From NCBI GenBank assembly GCA_009667805.1, contig CM019069.1, positions 53,820,422-53,884,421 on the forward strand: a DNA stretch of 64,000 nt, read 5' to 3'. The notes below the pieces were generated by a model. That model made no database searches. It saw only the letters and a program-made list of their open reading frames with translations, and had not been told where the DNA came from. The stretch is from Leptobrachium leishanense (Eukaryota; Chordata; Amphibia; Anura; Megophryidae). Each line of letters opens with the position of its first letter. Within the stretch, counting starts at the first letter, position 1. The position numbers were made by a program, and so were the translations under genes. Positions 42,887 through 54,761 of the stretch are shown here, in pieces.

Positions 42887-43799
42887 ACCAGTGCTGCTCC
42901 ATTTGGAGATATTTCAGTCTCCCCACTGCCTGTTCATACTGCTGGTCATACAGGGGCGGCATGGGAGATTTGGTTTCTCAGCTGACCCACAGCTCATGGC
43001 CATAGTAAATCAGCAGGTAAATAGTTTGCCCAATGGCCAGTACAGACAAGACTGGATACTTTGTAATCCCTTCAAAAAAACTACAAACACTCAGTTAAAT
43101 ATGCAGAGGATTACATGGAACATATAGTGTGACATGAACTGGCTTCCCAGTAACCGTTAATGTGTGGTTAAGCTGGGCTCCGCCAGCAAATATGTACACA
43201 TACGGTACATGTAATCAACCATGCCTCAGAATTAACTAAAGGTGAACCTGACATGACTAAAACCTTTTTTTATACAATATCCCATTATCCCATGATTGTA
43301 TAAACTGCTATAAAGATCCTAAATTTTGCCTCTATTAGTCTCAGCTCCAGTGGCACGGGCGTCGCCATCTTGCTGCTCCCTGCACACTTAGCTCTCCTCC
43401 TGACTGACTTGCACAGGTCCGTGTGCAGGTTCATTGCCTGATGCTGTTGCCACATACTTCAGCTGTTTAAATTCTGTGGTTGTAATAAGGGTAAGTAGGG
43501 CGGTCACCTTGTTTTCCCAAGTCAAAACTCCCCAGCATGCACTGCTTTTTGTATGTCTTTGGCAGAGCAGTGTATGCTGGGAGAATCTGATGAAATTTGT
43601 GTTGGCAGACTGATCTAAACGCCCTGCTACACCCAGCTACATGTACATACACCTTCACTTCTTGTGATCACCTGCAAAGGCCAAGAGCAAGAGTGACAGC
43701 AGGTCATAATATAGGAGGGAGTATTAAGGGATCATAAAAGCAGGTTTACAAGCATGGTGCCCTTTTGCTTAAATATCGATTTCGGGGTAGTACTAGCAG

Positions 43800-43905
43800 G
43801 ACTTATTTAGACAACAGCTCAGGGCAGACAAGAGGACGTTTCAACCTTTTTAGGCCTTTATCAGGATGAATGTGCTTTCACTTATATATTACAAAAATAC
43901 AATAT
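43800..43905. repeat. Dispersed repeat with GAAACGTC hairpin module
   Basis: On the minus strand CCTGATAAAGGCC is followed by TAAAAAGGTTGAAACGTC. Related modules occur near 48,500, 48,640, 50,960, 53,520 and 53,800. Origin unresolved. Confidence 0.5.
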
Positions 43906-44389
43906 TATATAACAACAGTAACAGAGATGAGACACTTAAAATAAATCCTTAGCGCAAAGCAGTGTCTTGATTTACAAGCAGTTCATTAAATATTAGGGGA
44001 ATGGTACGTGGCAATGATTTCTACAATATTAAAAAATGTTTCCAAACATATGTAAAATTAAGTCATTTGTTATTATTTATACAGCTAGTGGAACCATCAC
44101 TTGACAATCAACATCTGTGAGATACTAGATGCTAGATGAGGTTTTGAATGTGTAATATCACCCTCCATACAGCAGAATTAAAATCTCCTGATTGGCTGAG
44201 ATATTTCCTGGTCTGGATTTACTTCCAGCAGCATACGTACGATTTGTTGAGCATTTTTAATACAATTTTTATTGTTTTAGTGTACTTAAACTAGGGGAAA
44301 ATCCCATCCTAAATCATCAAATCTATGATGCCACCAGATTTTTCTACTGCCATTGATAAATACTACACTACAAAAGTTCAATGTAAACT

Positions 44390-45228
44390 CTAGGCACGTG
44401 CAACTCGATTCGGATCAATTCAAAATTCGACCAAAGAAACAGTAATTCGACTATTCGGACTGAACCGAATTCTGAATATCCAAGCCAAATGGCTCTTCGA
44501 ATAAATACATCCAGAATTGATCAGAATCGATCTGATTATAATCTGTCAGATCCAAGTATAATCCACTATATTCGGATTAATTCTGAATTCTCCACAGCTT
44601 TATTAACGCCTATTCGTCATTCTGTGTCATTTCAGTAGCATGTTTGTTACTCTGTGCGTCATTTTGGAGTACATGTGTCATTCTGTAAGCCATTTCATTT
44701 TATGCATCAGTTTTGGAGCATGGCCATCATTCTGTGAGCCATTTTGGAGGGTATGCTTCATTCTTTGTGACATGTTGGAGCAAATTGCCCCATTGTGTAC
44801 ATCATTTTTTTCCAGCATATGCTTAATTTAGTGCATCATATTTTGAGCATATGAATTGTCCTGTGAGTCATTTTGGAGTACATGCTCCATTCTGGGCATC
44901 ATTTTGATGCATGTGCGACATTCTGTGCAAAGTTTTGGAAGAAATGCTTAATTCTGGGCATCATTTTGGTGTATGTGTGTTATTCTGTACGTCGTTTCGT
45001 CACTGTTTTTGCATCATTCTTTAGGTTTATATGTTTTAATAAATTGTGGTTTCGAGTATCAGAAATGGGCGACTATATTCAGACGGCTCCGATATTTGGA
45101 ATCAGTCTGATCAGAAATATCAGAAGCTTCCGATATTCTGAATTGGTTGGGTCGAATATTTCAGAATCTGTTATTTATAGATTCTGAAATATTCCTAACC
45201 AAACTTTTTTGCCTGTGCACGTGTCTAG
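44390..45228. mobile_element. TIR element (CTAGGCACGTGCA ends) with internal tandem repeats
   Basis: CTAGGCACGTGCAACTCGATTC at the left and TGCACGTGTCTAG at the right are approximate inverses. Between about 44,630 and 45,010 a degenerate ~40-bp repeat recurs (CATTTTGGAGCATATG with CATTCTGTGCATCATTTTGG variants), flanked by AATTCGGA-rich arms as in the 18,022 element. Confidence 0.6.
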
Positions 45229-45534
45229 CAATCGCCACAAAAATGCCATTAAACTCGTACCACACTCCAGCACAAGCAATCTGCCCAGCAACAATATGGC
45301 TTATCTTGGAAGCTATAGATCACAGACAATACATTACATAGTTACTGTATATACTTAAAATATCAGGAAATAGCTCACTTCCAATGTTCCTGAATTTACA
45401 TTAAGCCATCGTCTGCACCTCCACCTAGAGGCATCCAAACAGACTCCAACAGTTTTCTGCGACCGTTGGTCTTATCTCATATGAATGCATTATGGCTGCA
45501 GCAGGGGTTTCTGAAATGTGTAGTTCAGAGGCGC

Positions 45535-46116
45535 GTTCAATACCTCAGTCGCTGCAAGTGCTAAGTTAGCAACTTGCCATTGAACGCCGTTCTGCCGCTC
45601 AGCGCTCAGCACTGCTAACTTAGCACTTGCAGCTACCCGAGGAGATGCTGCGAGTAGCTGAGTGTGACGTAGTAAAGATGGCCACCGCCATGAAACAAGT
45701 AACAATTCAGTACAGCAAGATGGCCGCCGCCATGAAGCAAGTAATAATTCCGTACAGCAATGTTAATTTTGAGGTTTTTGTTCACCAAAGCACAAAATAT
45801 TTATTTATTATTTACCCCTGCACATAGACATATATTACAGTTCAATTATATTTTGTTTGAGAAGTAAACATAACGTTTATTCAATAAAAACTATCATTTG
45901 TGGTGTGTGCATACAAAACGGAATTGTGCTGACTGCTTTTCTTTATCATATATACCTCAACTGTTATCCGAGTCATACGAAAAACAATCTGAATCTTTCA
46001 TTAAGAAATCGTCGGCCATTTTACTTCGAAATTCGCATCCAAAGCGTTCAATGACACTGCTGCAGCAAACTGAATTGCTGCGCTGATGCAATTCAGCAGC
46101 TGCTGAGGTATTGAAC
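45535..46116. repeat. Inverted-repeat element, GTTCAATACCTCAG ends
   Basis: GTTCAATACCTCAG at the left and CTGAGGTATTGAAC at the right are inverses, and CTGCAAGTGCTAAGTTAGCA is mirrored internally at 45,611. No open frame of note. Confidence 0.65.
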
Positions 46117-46877
46117 GGGGCTCAGATGAATGTTTCCTGCTACAGTAAACTAATTGATGAACTACATCTCCCAGACGTCCCTGCTCTACAGCTTCTCTCT
46201 AAAGTAGAATCGTAGTATAACTTTCCCCATTCAAAAGAACAATATGGGGACGTCTTATGGCTGCGGTGATATTTGAAGATTTCTGCAGTTTATTGATTTT
46301 TTGTTCTAGCATTTTCTTTAATTATTAGCGACTAGGCCACTTTGTAACAGTTTTGTGTGGCAAGCCTTGGAACTGTTAGTTAGGAGCAGTATTAGGGTTG
46401 CCGTTCAGCCACGTTTTCTTGGACACATATAATTCAATCATGCTGATGGACAGTACATGAAGAATGCCACCCCGCAGCATGTATAATCCATACGCTGCAG
46501 GCAAGAAATCATAAAGGATTCCTAGGTGTCCTGCCTTGATTTCCTTCCTGCAGAATATGAAATATACATGTTGCAGGGCAGCACTTTCCTCTGTGTTCCC
46601 CTCTGCATGAAATAGTAATATCATGTGTCCAGGAAAACATGGCCGACTTGTTTACCCTAAGCAGTATAGGCAATAATAGGTGCAAACTGGGCTTTGCATG
46701 GCATTGTATGCTGGATTTTTTTATATTTCTGGGGAGTATGAATTTCTGGTATATTCCGATTTATTCACTGAATTGAAAATGTTTCCAAATTTGAGTAATA
46801 TCGGTGTTTTGAAAAAAAATGTAAGTCTTTTTTTGTCTTAATTTTTCACTCATAGGGCTGTGGGAAAATAAATGTAA

Positions 46878-47346
46878 GGCTAATGTCAGACGAACGCAGT
46901 CTGAGCGCACTTTGCGTGCTTGCATAACGGACAGACATACTGACGGCAGGTACTGTAGACACCACATGGTCTGTTTTTTTTGATGGATGTAGAACAAAAA
47001 GGGAAATATGGGAAACAAAATTAATAAAAATTAAGTGACAGGTGCAGTCAGCCACACCAAAAAAACTTCTGATTGTCATCGTGATGGACGTCACAAATGT
47101 GCTGCATCTGACATCGCGTCATTATGCACACAGGCAGCTACACGGACGCTGCACACTCTGTGCGTCCGTCGTAGTGCTTTTACATCGAGGCCTAAATTGC
47201 GTCCGTTGCCATCTGCGTGGTGCGTTCGCACTTCGGTGCACACGTACTTCGTGTGTTGGTCTCTACTGATCACAAATCAATGCTACAACGGACGTTAAAC
47301 TGTGCGGCGACACGGACGTGATGACTGCATTCGTCTGACTCTAGTC
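46878..47346. mobile_element. TAA-flanked MITE copy
   Basis: GGCTAATGTCAGACGAACGC to GCATTCGTCTGACTCTAGTC, TAA on both sides; family of 15,022-15,470. Confidence 0.8.
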
Positions 47347-47408
47347 TAAGCTGTTAACCCTTACAGGCTCCCTATGAGCCAATCTATTAGGCGTACTCCG
47401 CCGCATAA

Positions 47409-47739
47409 GGCTGGTGTCAGACGAGCGCACTATGTGCACCTGTACTGATGTGCCTCCCAACGGGGCCAACCACGCGCTGTAGCGCGCACACGAATTGCAT
47501 GCGCTACAGCAGGCGTGCTGTGTCTGTTTTGAAAGCCTCCCCGTCAAGGCGCTACATCGCACGTTAGACGAGGCTGCAAGCATGATTCTCCATAGGAGTA
47601 TCGAGCCTTGCAGCGCTGAGCGCACTAACTGCGCTCAGCAAGGTGGCCAGACGGTCATCAAACGGGCGTCCGAGTGGAAGGAACGTCCACTCTCACGGAC
47701 GTTCCTTTCACTCGTAAAAACGCTCATCTGACCCTGGCC
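47409..47739. mobile_element. TAA-type MITE copy
   Basis: GGCTGGTGTCAGACGAGCGC to CGCTCATCTGACCCTGGCC; flanks TAA and TTA. It lies 60 bp from the previous copy in the same family, with a different interior. Confidence 0.75.
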
Positions 47740-48439
47740 TTAGTGGCTTTACTGATAGAGCCTCTGTTAGTGTCTTCTGGAGACCAAAGACAGCCCTCCA
47801 TGAAAATGTGTCTATGGGATCCTTTAGGACCCGCAGCACACTTTTAGTGCAAGACATATAAAACTATTTATTGGTGGCTCTTCTTTATATATTTTAAAAT
47901 ATATATATAATTTTTAATTGGTGTTTTAAGTGACTTTGCAAATTCAAAATGACTTATTTCCAGCTTTTAAGAACACAGATTAGTGCTTCCTCCCGAACAG
48001 GGCTGCGCACTCCTTAATCATAAGACCTAGATTGGCTTACAGCCCATATTATATAAAGAGTGTTATATTATTTGTAATCACTGATTTTGACTTGATCTGT
48101 TCACATCAGTTCTTAATTAAAGAGAGTAGACTTGGAATTTATTTCAACCTTTACAGTAGCACAGTTCACTTTGCTCCTTGATATCAGTCCTTGAGAATTG
48201 TCCTAGAAAATGGACTTAAAAAGTGACGCACTCCATCAGAAACGTCACACTCTGCTCTCCATATGTTGCTGAACTACAACCTCCACGATTCTCTGGCCCT
48301 TTAATGCATTCAAAGATTTCAAGGAACTGTAGGCCATCAACACTTGGGGTGTCAACATTTGAGATCCCTTCTCTACATTGTGTACCTTCCTGTTCTATGA
48401 TTAAATCGGGGTGCAATGACAGGTATACACAGCACAGGG

Positions 48440-48680
48440 CATAGAAACATTGTTTCAGCTCCTACAGGCCGTTGTCTAAATGTAAGTGCTTCCTTTCACA
48501 ACTTGATAATGGCCTAGAGAGGCTAAAATGATGATTTACTGAGCAATACACAGCACAGGGCATACAAACGGAAGTCTCAGCCCATCCAGGCCTTCCTCAA
48601 GATGTAAGTTCTTTCACTTATATCTTGACAAAGGCTTAGATGGGCTAAAATGTTGAACGATATACTGGGCACTATATAAA
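48440..48680. repeat. Paired dispersed repeat with AGGC hairpins
   Basis: Two inverted modules: GTTTCAGCTCCTACAGGCC with GGCCTAGAGAGGCTAAAATG, and GTCTCAGCCCATCCAGGCC with GGCTTAGATGGGCTAAAATG. Same dispersed class as 43,800 and 53,500. Confidence 0.5.
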
Positions 48681-48840
48681 CTTATAACATTACAGTGTAA
48701 TATTGTATAATTTTTCCAGCATTTTATTGCACGATGTGACATTGGATGAGAGCCCAGGCATATATATATATAGGTATATAAGAATATATATATGTATATT
48801 ATCATATTGCACCAAATGAAAGCTCAGCATTACTAAGTAT

Positions 48841-49010
48841 CTATTTTAGAAAGACAGCTGCAGCGGGGGAGGGCTTTGATTGACGGGACATGGCTCTGGG
48901 GATATGACATGGTTGGGCAGAGCGTCCCAACACCTCAAGCCTTTTATAGAGACTCAGCTGCCTGCCGTCCAGCTCCAGAGGGAATCAGCTTTCCTTAAAT
49001 AGCTCAGTAC
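48841..49010 (-). promoter_or_regulatory. Candidate muscle regulatory cluster in intron 2
   Basis: Within 170 bp: CTATTTTAG (MEF2-like, 48,841), two CAGCTG E-boxes (48,855 and 48,955), TGATTGACGG (PBX/MEIS-like, 48,877), TATAAAAG on the titin strand (48,941-48,948) and CCTTAAATAG (CArG-like, ~48,992). Each motif alone is common; the cluster is what is suggestive. It could be an enhancer or an alternative promoter. Not tested. Confidence 0.35.
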
Positions 49011-49059
49011 AGCCACTTCCATATCATCTGATCCCTTGAACCAAACCGGGTTAGTCATC

Positions 49060-50855
49060 GTTTCAGCACGCAGCCAAATTTAGATGGCTAACAATCTGCA
49101 TGTCTGTCACGCAAATAAATCTCAACAGGCCAAAGAACCATGACATCCCATCCTGAAGCCAACGTACACCCGCTATAATCATTAAGCAATTTTTACATTT
49201 TCCTCAACCATTGCAATACCGTTTCACAATCCTTCCAGCCACGTGCCTTGAAAATTGTAAAACAAATAGATTTTTTTATATTAACCCATATGCAAAGACT
49301 TGAAACACACTAATTTAATTTGGACGTTGACAGCGGTTGGTTAAATCTGAAAATGTGGTTACTGTCATGTCCCATGATTTAGGATTTAATGTATATTATT
49401 CTGTTTTGTGTTGAATCTACCTTTGCTGCTTACATGCTATTGATTTCATAGCTATTTTGTCCCTTCTGGTTTTCCCTAGCCTTCTGTATCCAGCTAGTTT
49501 CCACCCCTTTGCTCAGTGTCTTGTTCTAAGGGACTTCCTGGTTACATAGCAGCCATTCTGTGCTCACTGCTGGACAAAACTAAAGTCTTTTACCTGCATT
49601 GCTGTACACTATTACAAGATTGTTAGTCTGATCATTAAACTCTTCAACTGGATTCATCTTTCTACGTGTCAGTTTTGCTGAGTTGAAGCTATCTGCTGAA
49701 CTACATCATGTGAGTACTGGTCAAATACAGACGTAGCTAGTCTAAAGCACCCACGCCTCACAGCTTTGCTTGGGGAAGTAGAATAGTAAAAAGACAATTA
49801 CTATCCAGCATTACTGCTGTTAGTAAAAAGTCATTTACAGCTTTGCTTGGGGAAGCAGAATAGTTACAGATTGTAACCACTGTGCGAGAAATCATTTCTA
49901 GCTCCTCCCAGATGGGAATATTAACCTTTCAAAGCAAGACACGCTCTGGTATGTGGGCAGGTTCCCCTCCCTCCATCCTTATGGCTCCCCGTTATCCCTT
50001 CAGGCCAGTAAATCCAACAACTGACGCTTATACAAATTATACATTCAAATTCTTTATTTTGTTTGAATTTATTTTACTTTTTATTACTTTTGATCTCTAA
50101 ACCTGAGCTAAAATCCCTAGCGAGCTTGTTTCCATACCAGACATGTAGACATTTTTAAAGCATGATACCTCCAGTTAGAAGTAACCATTAGAAATGATAA
50201 TCATATGATGATCCCGCAGCAAAATTCCAAATCAATCCACAGATCCAAAACAGTTGTAAATTGATGAACACAAACAGGCCATTATCTCAATAAAAGTCTA
50301 TGACAGTAAGCAAGACCAAAAAAAGTGACATTTTAACATAGCCATTGGAAAAATCATTAGTCAATAGCATAAATATAACAAGTATAACGGAAACCTGTGA
50401 GCGTTTTTATTTAAAACTATTCATTTATTACTTTTTTTAAAAATAGAGGCTTCATTTTAATATTGTAGCCTGAGAATACGCTATATTATGCATAATTCTC
50501 ATTGAACATGTGAAAGAAAACCAAAATTAACTGCAGTATTCTGTATCATTACAGACATTGAAACCGGTGAGACCACACGTAATTCCAACTGAACAAGCAA
50601 AAGCTGTGAATTCTAAAATAAGCAACACCACAAAAACATCTAATGGACAGCTGGACCTTCAGCTGTCGTTCAAACCCAACTACTGCTTTGCCTTTGGCTT
50701 TAGTTAATAAAAGTTGTTTTTCAATAGCAGCTAGGAAGCTTGACATCCCAAATTTAAAACACACACATATATATATATATATATATTCATCAAGAAATGG
50801 CACTCCACTTATAGTCATCCATGAAAAGTTCTGCCGCGGTGCATAAAGCCCGCTT
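49060..50855. other. Intron 2, unassigned stretch
   Basis: AT-rich sequence. An AGCTTTGCTTGGGGAAG phrase is repeated at 49,761 and 49,841 and an AT run lies at 50,766-50,785. No gene seen. Confidence 0.5.
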
Positions 50856-50859
50856 GTAT

Positions 50860-51010
50860 ATATAATGTAATAGGTATGGACATATTCAAGGTCTTCATAA
50901 AATCTATAGCTTTTACTTCAATCCATTAAAAATCCGACATTTTGGCTCATACGAGAGATTCCTTGAAAAAGGCTCTTGCATGAGCTGAAATATATATATA
51001 TCTACAAGAT
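50860..51010. repeat. Dispersed repeat with GAGCTGAAATA module
   Basis: CCTTGAAAAAGGCTCTTGCA followed by TGAGCTGAAATATATA; same class as 43,800. Confidence 0.45.
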
Positions 51011-51280
51011 ATAGAGCACCTTAAGAGCACTTAAATATGCTATTAGAGATTTAAAAACACCAAGCTGAGGATACATCAATAAAAATGGAGGTTTAGTCAC
51101 ACATCGTGCTCACCAAATGTTTAAGCCTGCCACAACGTCAATGTACTCCATCACAGCGGGTCTCTATTATAAACAAGCTAATAGCTGCACTTATGAGATT
51201 AACCCACTTACTGGGACAAAACTGTTCGCATGGCAACCCCTATTTAATTTGCTCTGTATAGAGCCCCACGTGACACTTTG

Positions 51281-52104
51281 GGGTGCCGGACAAAATCCCT
51301 ACAGCCAGCTTCCCTAATGCCAACATCCCGACAGCCAACTTCCAGACAGGACAACTGCCGGACATCCCAACTTCCCTATACGGCCAACTTCCAGACTTTC
51401 AAAATCTCAGAGGCTGTCACTAATACTAACACCCTAACCCTAGGTTTAGGGGGTTATGGCTTGGTTTAGGGGGTTAGGGTTAGGTTTAGGGGGGTTAGGG
51501 TTAGGGCTAGGTTTAAGGGGGTTAGGGTTAGGGCTAGGTTAGGGTTAGGTTTAGGGGGGTTAGGGTTAGGGCTAGGTTTAAGGGGGTTAGGGTTAGGGCT
51601 AGGTTTAGGGCTAGGTTTAGGGGGTTAGGGTTAGTGCTAGATTTAGGGGGGTTAGGGTTAGGGCCAGGTTTAGGGGGTTAAGGATAGGTTTAAGGGGGTT
51701 AGGGAAAAATTTGGGGGGGTTAGATTTAGGGGGGTTAGGTTTAGGGGATTAGGGTTAGGGATAGATTTAGGGGGTTAGGGCTAGATTTAGGGGGTTAGGG
51801 CTAGATTTAGGGTTGTTAGGGCTAAATTTAGGGTGGTCAGATTTAGGGCTAGGTTTAGGGGGTTAGGGTTAGGGCTATGTTTAGTGGGGTTAGTGTTAAG
51901 GCTAGGTTTAGGGGGGTTAGGGAGTAGGGTTCGGGTTAGCCGCTGGGATTCTAGATGTCTGAAAGTTTGCCGTCAGGGAGTTGTCTGTGTAGGGAAGTTG
52001 GCTGTGTAGGGAAGTTGGCCGTCAGGGAGTTGTCTGTGTAGGGAAGTTGGCCATCGGGATTTTGGCATTAGGGAACATGGCTGTAGGGATTTCAACCCAA
52101 ACCC
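51281..52104. mobile_element. TIR element carrying a telomere-like array
   Basis: GACACTTTG directly flanks both sides (51,272-51,280 and 52,105-52,113), a perfect 9-bp target duplication. The arms are inverted: CAAAATCCCTACAGCCAGCT at the left, matching ATGGCTGTAGGGATTT at the right. The interior is mostly TTAGGG-like repeats. It sits within a smaller outer palindrome (TAACCCACTTAC at 51,199, GTAAGTGGGTTA at 52,119). Confidence 0.75.
51421..51935. repeat. Degenerate TTAGGG-type array
   Basis: About 500 bp built from GGGTTAGGG, TTTAGGGGGGTTAGGG and GCTAGGTTTAGG units. It resembles vertebrate telomeric DNA but with irregular G runs. Because it is enclosed by transposon arms it is not a simple interstitial telomere. 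Confidence 0.9.
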
Positions 52105-52196
52105 GACACTTTGTACCTGTAAGTGGGTTATTATCATAAAGGCAGGCATTAACTTGTCTAGAATAGCGAACTGCTGTGTTGGAGTAAATTGACATT

Positions 52197-52377
52197 CAGG
52201 GCTATTCAGAAAGAGGTGAAAACCTTGAGAATGACTGGAGAATTGAAAATTCTAGGTCAAAATAGTCAAACCCGAAAAATTCTCTCATTTATCTCACTTT
52301 CCAAATTGGCTATTTGGTCTAGATTGTTAATTCTCCTGGTAATTCTCAAGGTTTTCACCTCTCTCTGAATAGCCCTG
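52197..52377. repeat. CAGGGCTATTC MITE copy
   Basis: ~180 bp, CAGGGCTATTCAGAAAGAGG to CTCTGAATAGCCCTG, with ATT on both sides as a 3-bp target duplication. Confidence 0.85.
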
Positions 52378-52384
52378 ATTGTAA

Positions 52385-52630
52385 TTTGCTTAACTTCTTC
52401 ACTCCCAAGATTGAAATAACTTGGGTCTTCAAAGTCACCACCAGGTGGCCGATATCGAGCTATCTCGATTTGCAGCTGTGCAGGACAAAAGCAGTTCTAT
52501 CTGCTTTAACTCCTCTTGGCCAGCAGATGGTGACATCTGTCTACCAAATAGGTTATTACAGTACAGAATACATTGGGAATATTCCCAAATATTTCTTTCT
52601 GTATAATTCATTCAAATGATTTCTCCAAAA
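52385..52630. repeat. Partial relative of the 35,313 element
   Basis: Shares GGCCAGCAGATGGTGACATC and the GATATCGAGCTATCTCGAT motif with 35,313-35,785; ends are unclear. Confidence 0.5.
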
Positions 52631-52974
52631 AAATCTCTATCTTTATTAGTGTATCCTCAGCTAGGTGTTTTAAATCTCTAATAACATTATTAAGCGAGAG
52701 CTCTGTATCTTGTCGTATTTATTGGTCTCAGTAGCACTCTTTTATAAATACATGATAATGTTTGAGTGCAGCGTCTCCCATATATATATAAATACATATG
52801 TAATAAACCAGGGAGAGAGCACTCCAGTCAACACATTCAAAAACCAGGAACAACAGCTTCATGCATATAAATTGAACCAGATTTTGCCTTATGCAAGGTA
52901 CTGAAATCTAAGCTTTGTTGAAAAATGGTGGTAATTTAGTTTGCAATATATATATATATATATATAATACAACT

Positions 52975-53290
52975 TGATAGACTGGCACTCCAGGGTCTTC
53001 TTGAAACAGACTTGCATTTATTTACATAAACAAAGCCAGCCACTGGTTAACTTTTCAGTTAAATAATAACTTTCTTCAGGACATAAACGTAACAAAAAAA
53101 AATACATACAGATATATAGAATAAAGAGGTTATTGCTCTTTATTCTCTATATCTGTATGGAATTTTTGGTTATGTTTATGTCCTAAAGAAAATATATTAT
53201 TTGAATGAAATGTTAAACTTTGACTGGCTTTGTTTATGTAAATAAACGCAAGTTTGTTTCAAGAAGAACCTGGAGTCCATCGAGCTGTAT
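52975..53290. repeat. Foldback repeat (GGCACTCCAGG / CCTGGAGT)
   Basis: AAGCCAGCCACTGGTTAACTT and TCTTGAAACAGACTTGCATT near the left are mirrored on the right (CGCAAGTTTGTTTCAAGAAG). A long inverted repeat of about 150 bp per arm. Confidence 0.65.
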
Positions 53291-53499
53291 TCTGCATTTT
53301 CACCGACTATAGCTGCTGTTTTGGATCCCTAAGTGTAAGAACTACTGATGTTATATATATAAATATACTGTATATATATAAATTATATATATGTATATAG
53401 CATCCAGGGGATCCCTCCACAGCCAGGATCTATAACATGCTTAGTGCTCCGGTGCAAACAGCCGCCGAAACATATAGTTCAACAGGAAGGCGCATCTTG

Positions 53500-53945
53500 A
53501 GAAAAGTCTACAGAGGGCTGAAACGTTGACGCTTTTGTAGAAACAATAAAACAATAAAATATTATTTTATAAGACTCCCTGGAGTACGAGCCTTCCTTGG
53601 TGAAACATATATATATATATATAAAAACACAGTGGCAACCTGCACAAAACCACAATGATTTATGGATGCCTGGGTGCAAGAATCCAAAAGTTCATGCAAA
53701 AATACTCAGAGGGACGCACTATAGGACTTAGGTCTCAGGATAAAAACGCTGCTTTATTGGAACGACATTAAAAGGTGCCCATTGGCATAAACCTACGTTT
53801 CAGCTCTCTCAAGGGCCTTTATCAAGGGGCCTTGATAAAAGGCCCCTGAGAGGGCCGACAATTGGCACCTTTTAATGTCGTTCCAATAAAGCATCATTTT
53901 TTATCCTGAGACCTAAGTCCTGGAGTGCATCCCTCTCTGAGTATA
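53500..53945. repeat. Dispersed repeats with GAAACGTT modules
   Basis: GAGGGCTGAAACGTTGACGC at 53,513 is followed by an inverted pair at 53,745-53,900 around CAAGGGCCTTTATCAAGG and its complement, with GGAACGACATTAAAAGGTGC on both arms. The same class as 43,800. Confidence 0.55.
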
Positions 53946-54331
53946 TATATATATATATATATTATTAGACGTAAAAAATAGATAAGAACTTTGTTATCCA
54001 TACAATTTGATTATAGATATCTACTCCAGCTGGGCCCCAGGGCTCTTACAACATAGAGTAAAAGTAAATTCCTTCTGTCACTTTTACTAACCATAAATAG
54101 CCCCAAATGGGAGCCTTTGTTTACTCCAAAAGATCTTACACTATAATATATTAACAAATCACTATATAATACTGTATTGCTATATACTATATCACAATTA
54201 AAACTATATGAATTTTACCTACAGGAAGTAACCAGTAATGATCTAATTTGGATTAATTTAGGGTTTTTCACAATGATTGAATGAAGAAGTGCATTTATCT
54301 TTAATAATATAGAAAAATTAAATTTTCTTAC

Positions 54332-54422
54332 CACTAATCTGAGCCTCAAAGGTTGCGGCACTACCCTCAAGTGCCACAACGCTTTGTACCGGCTGTATGA
54401 ATGTTGGTGCTTGTGCTGCCAT
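54332..54422 (-). CDS. TTN: Titin start-codon exon (N-terminus, first strand of Z1)
   Basis: Exon runs 54,435-54,332; translation starts at ATG 54,422. It encodes MAAQAPTFIQPVQSVVALEG and SAATFEAQIS, ending phase 1 at G|GTAAG. The 13-nt leader AGTGCCTATAAGG and the TTTTCTAG acceptor precede the ATG. The start is supported by homology to the vertebrate titin N-terminus, by the leader's position after a 5'UTR acceptor and by absence of upstream coding exons. Confidence 0.97.
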
Positions 54423-54580
54423 CCTTATAGGCACTCTAGAAAATCAGAAAAGACAAAACAAAACTGTCAGATAAAGTTATATAAAACCAGACATTCTCAA
54501 TTCTATATACTGTATCTATTGCTATGATATATATACTAACTGAATATTCTTCATTACATTAAGGTGTAAAAATATTCTAA

Positions 54581-54761
54581 CAGGGTTATTCAGAGAGAGG
54601 TGAAAACCAGGAGAAGGGCTGGAGAAGTGAAAATTCAAGGTTAAATAGCCAAACCAGAAAAATTCTCCCATTTATCTCACTTTCCAAATCGGCTATTTTG
54701 ACCTATTATTTTCAGTTCTCCAGTCATTCTCCTGGGTTTCACCTCTCTCTGAATAACCCTG
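54581..54761. repeat. CAGGGTTATTC MITE copy
   Basis: CAGGGTTATTCAGAGAGAGG to CTCTCTGAATAACCCTG, with TAA duplicated on both sides. Confidence 0.87.

Larger units (their letters stand above)
40280..54331. other. Titin intron 2 (14 kb)
   Basis: The largest intron seen, splitting Z1. Most recognisable content is transposon-derived; individual elements are listed. Unassigned AT-rich stretches are 40,800-41,100, 41,600-42,000, 42,890-43,790, 43,900-44,390, 46,120-46,870, 47,750-48,430 and 49,060-50,850. I found no exon or RNA gene in them. Confidence 0.6.

Noticed and set aside
51421..51935. Interstitial telomere from a chromosome fusion
   Set aside because: The array is bounded by inverted arms and a 9-bp target duplication, so transposition explains it better.
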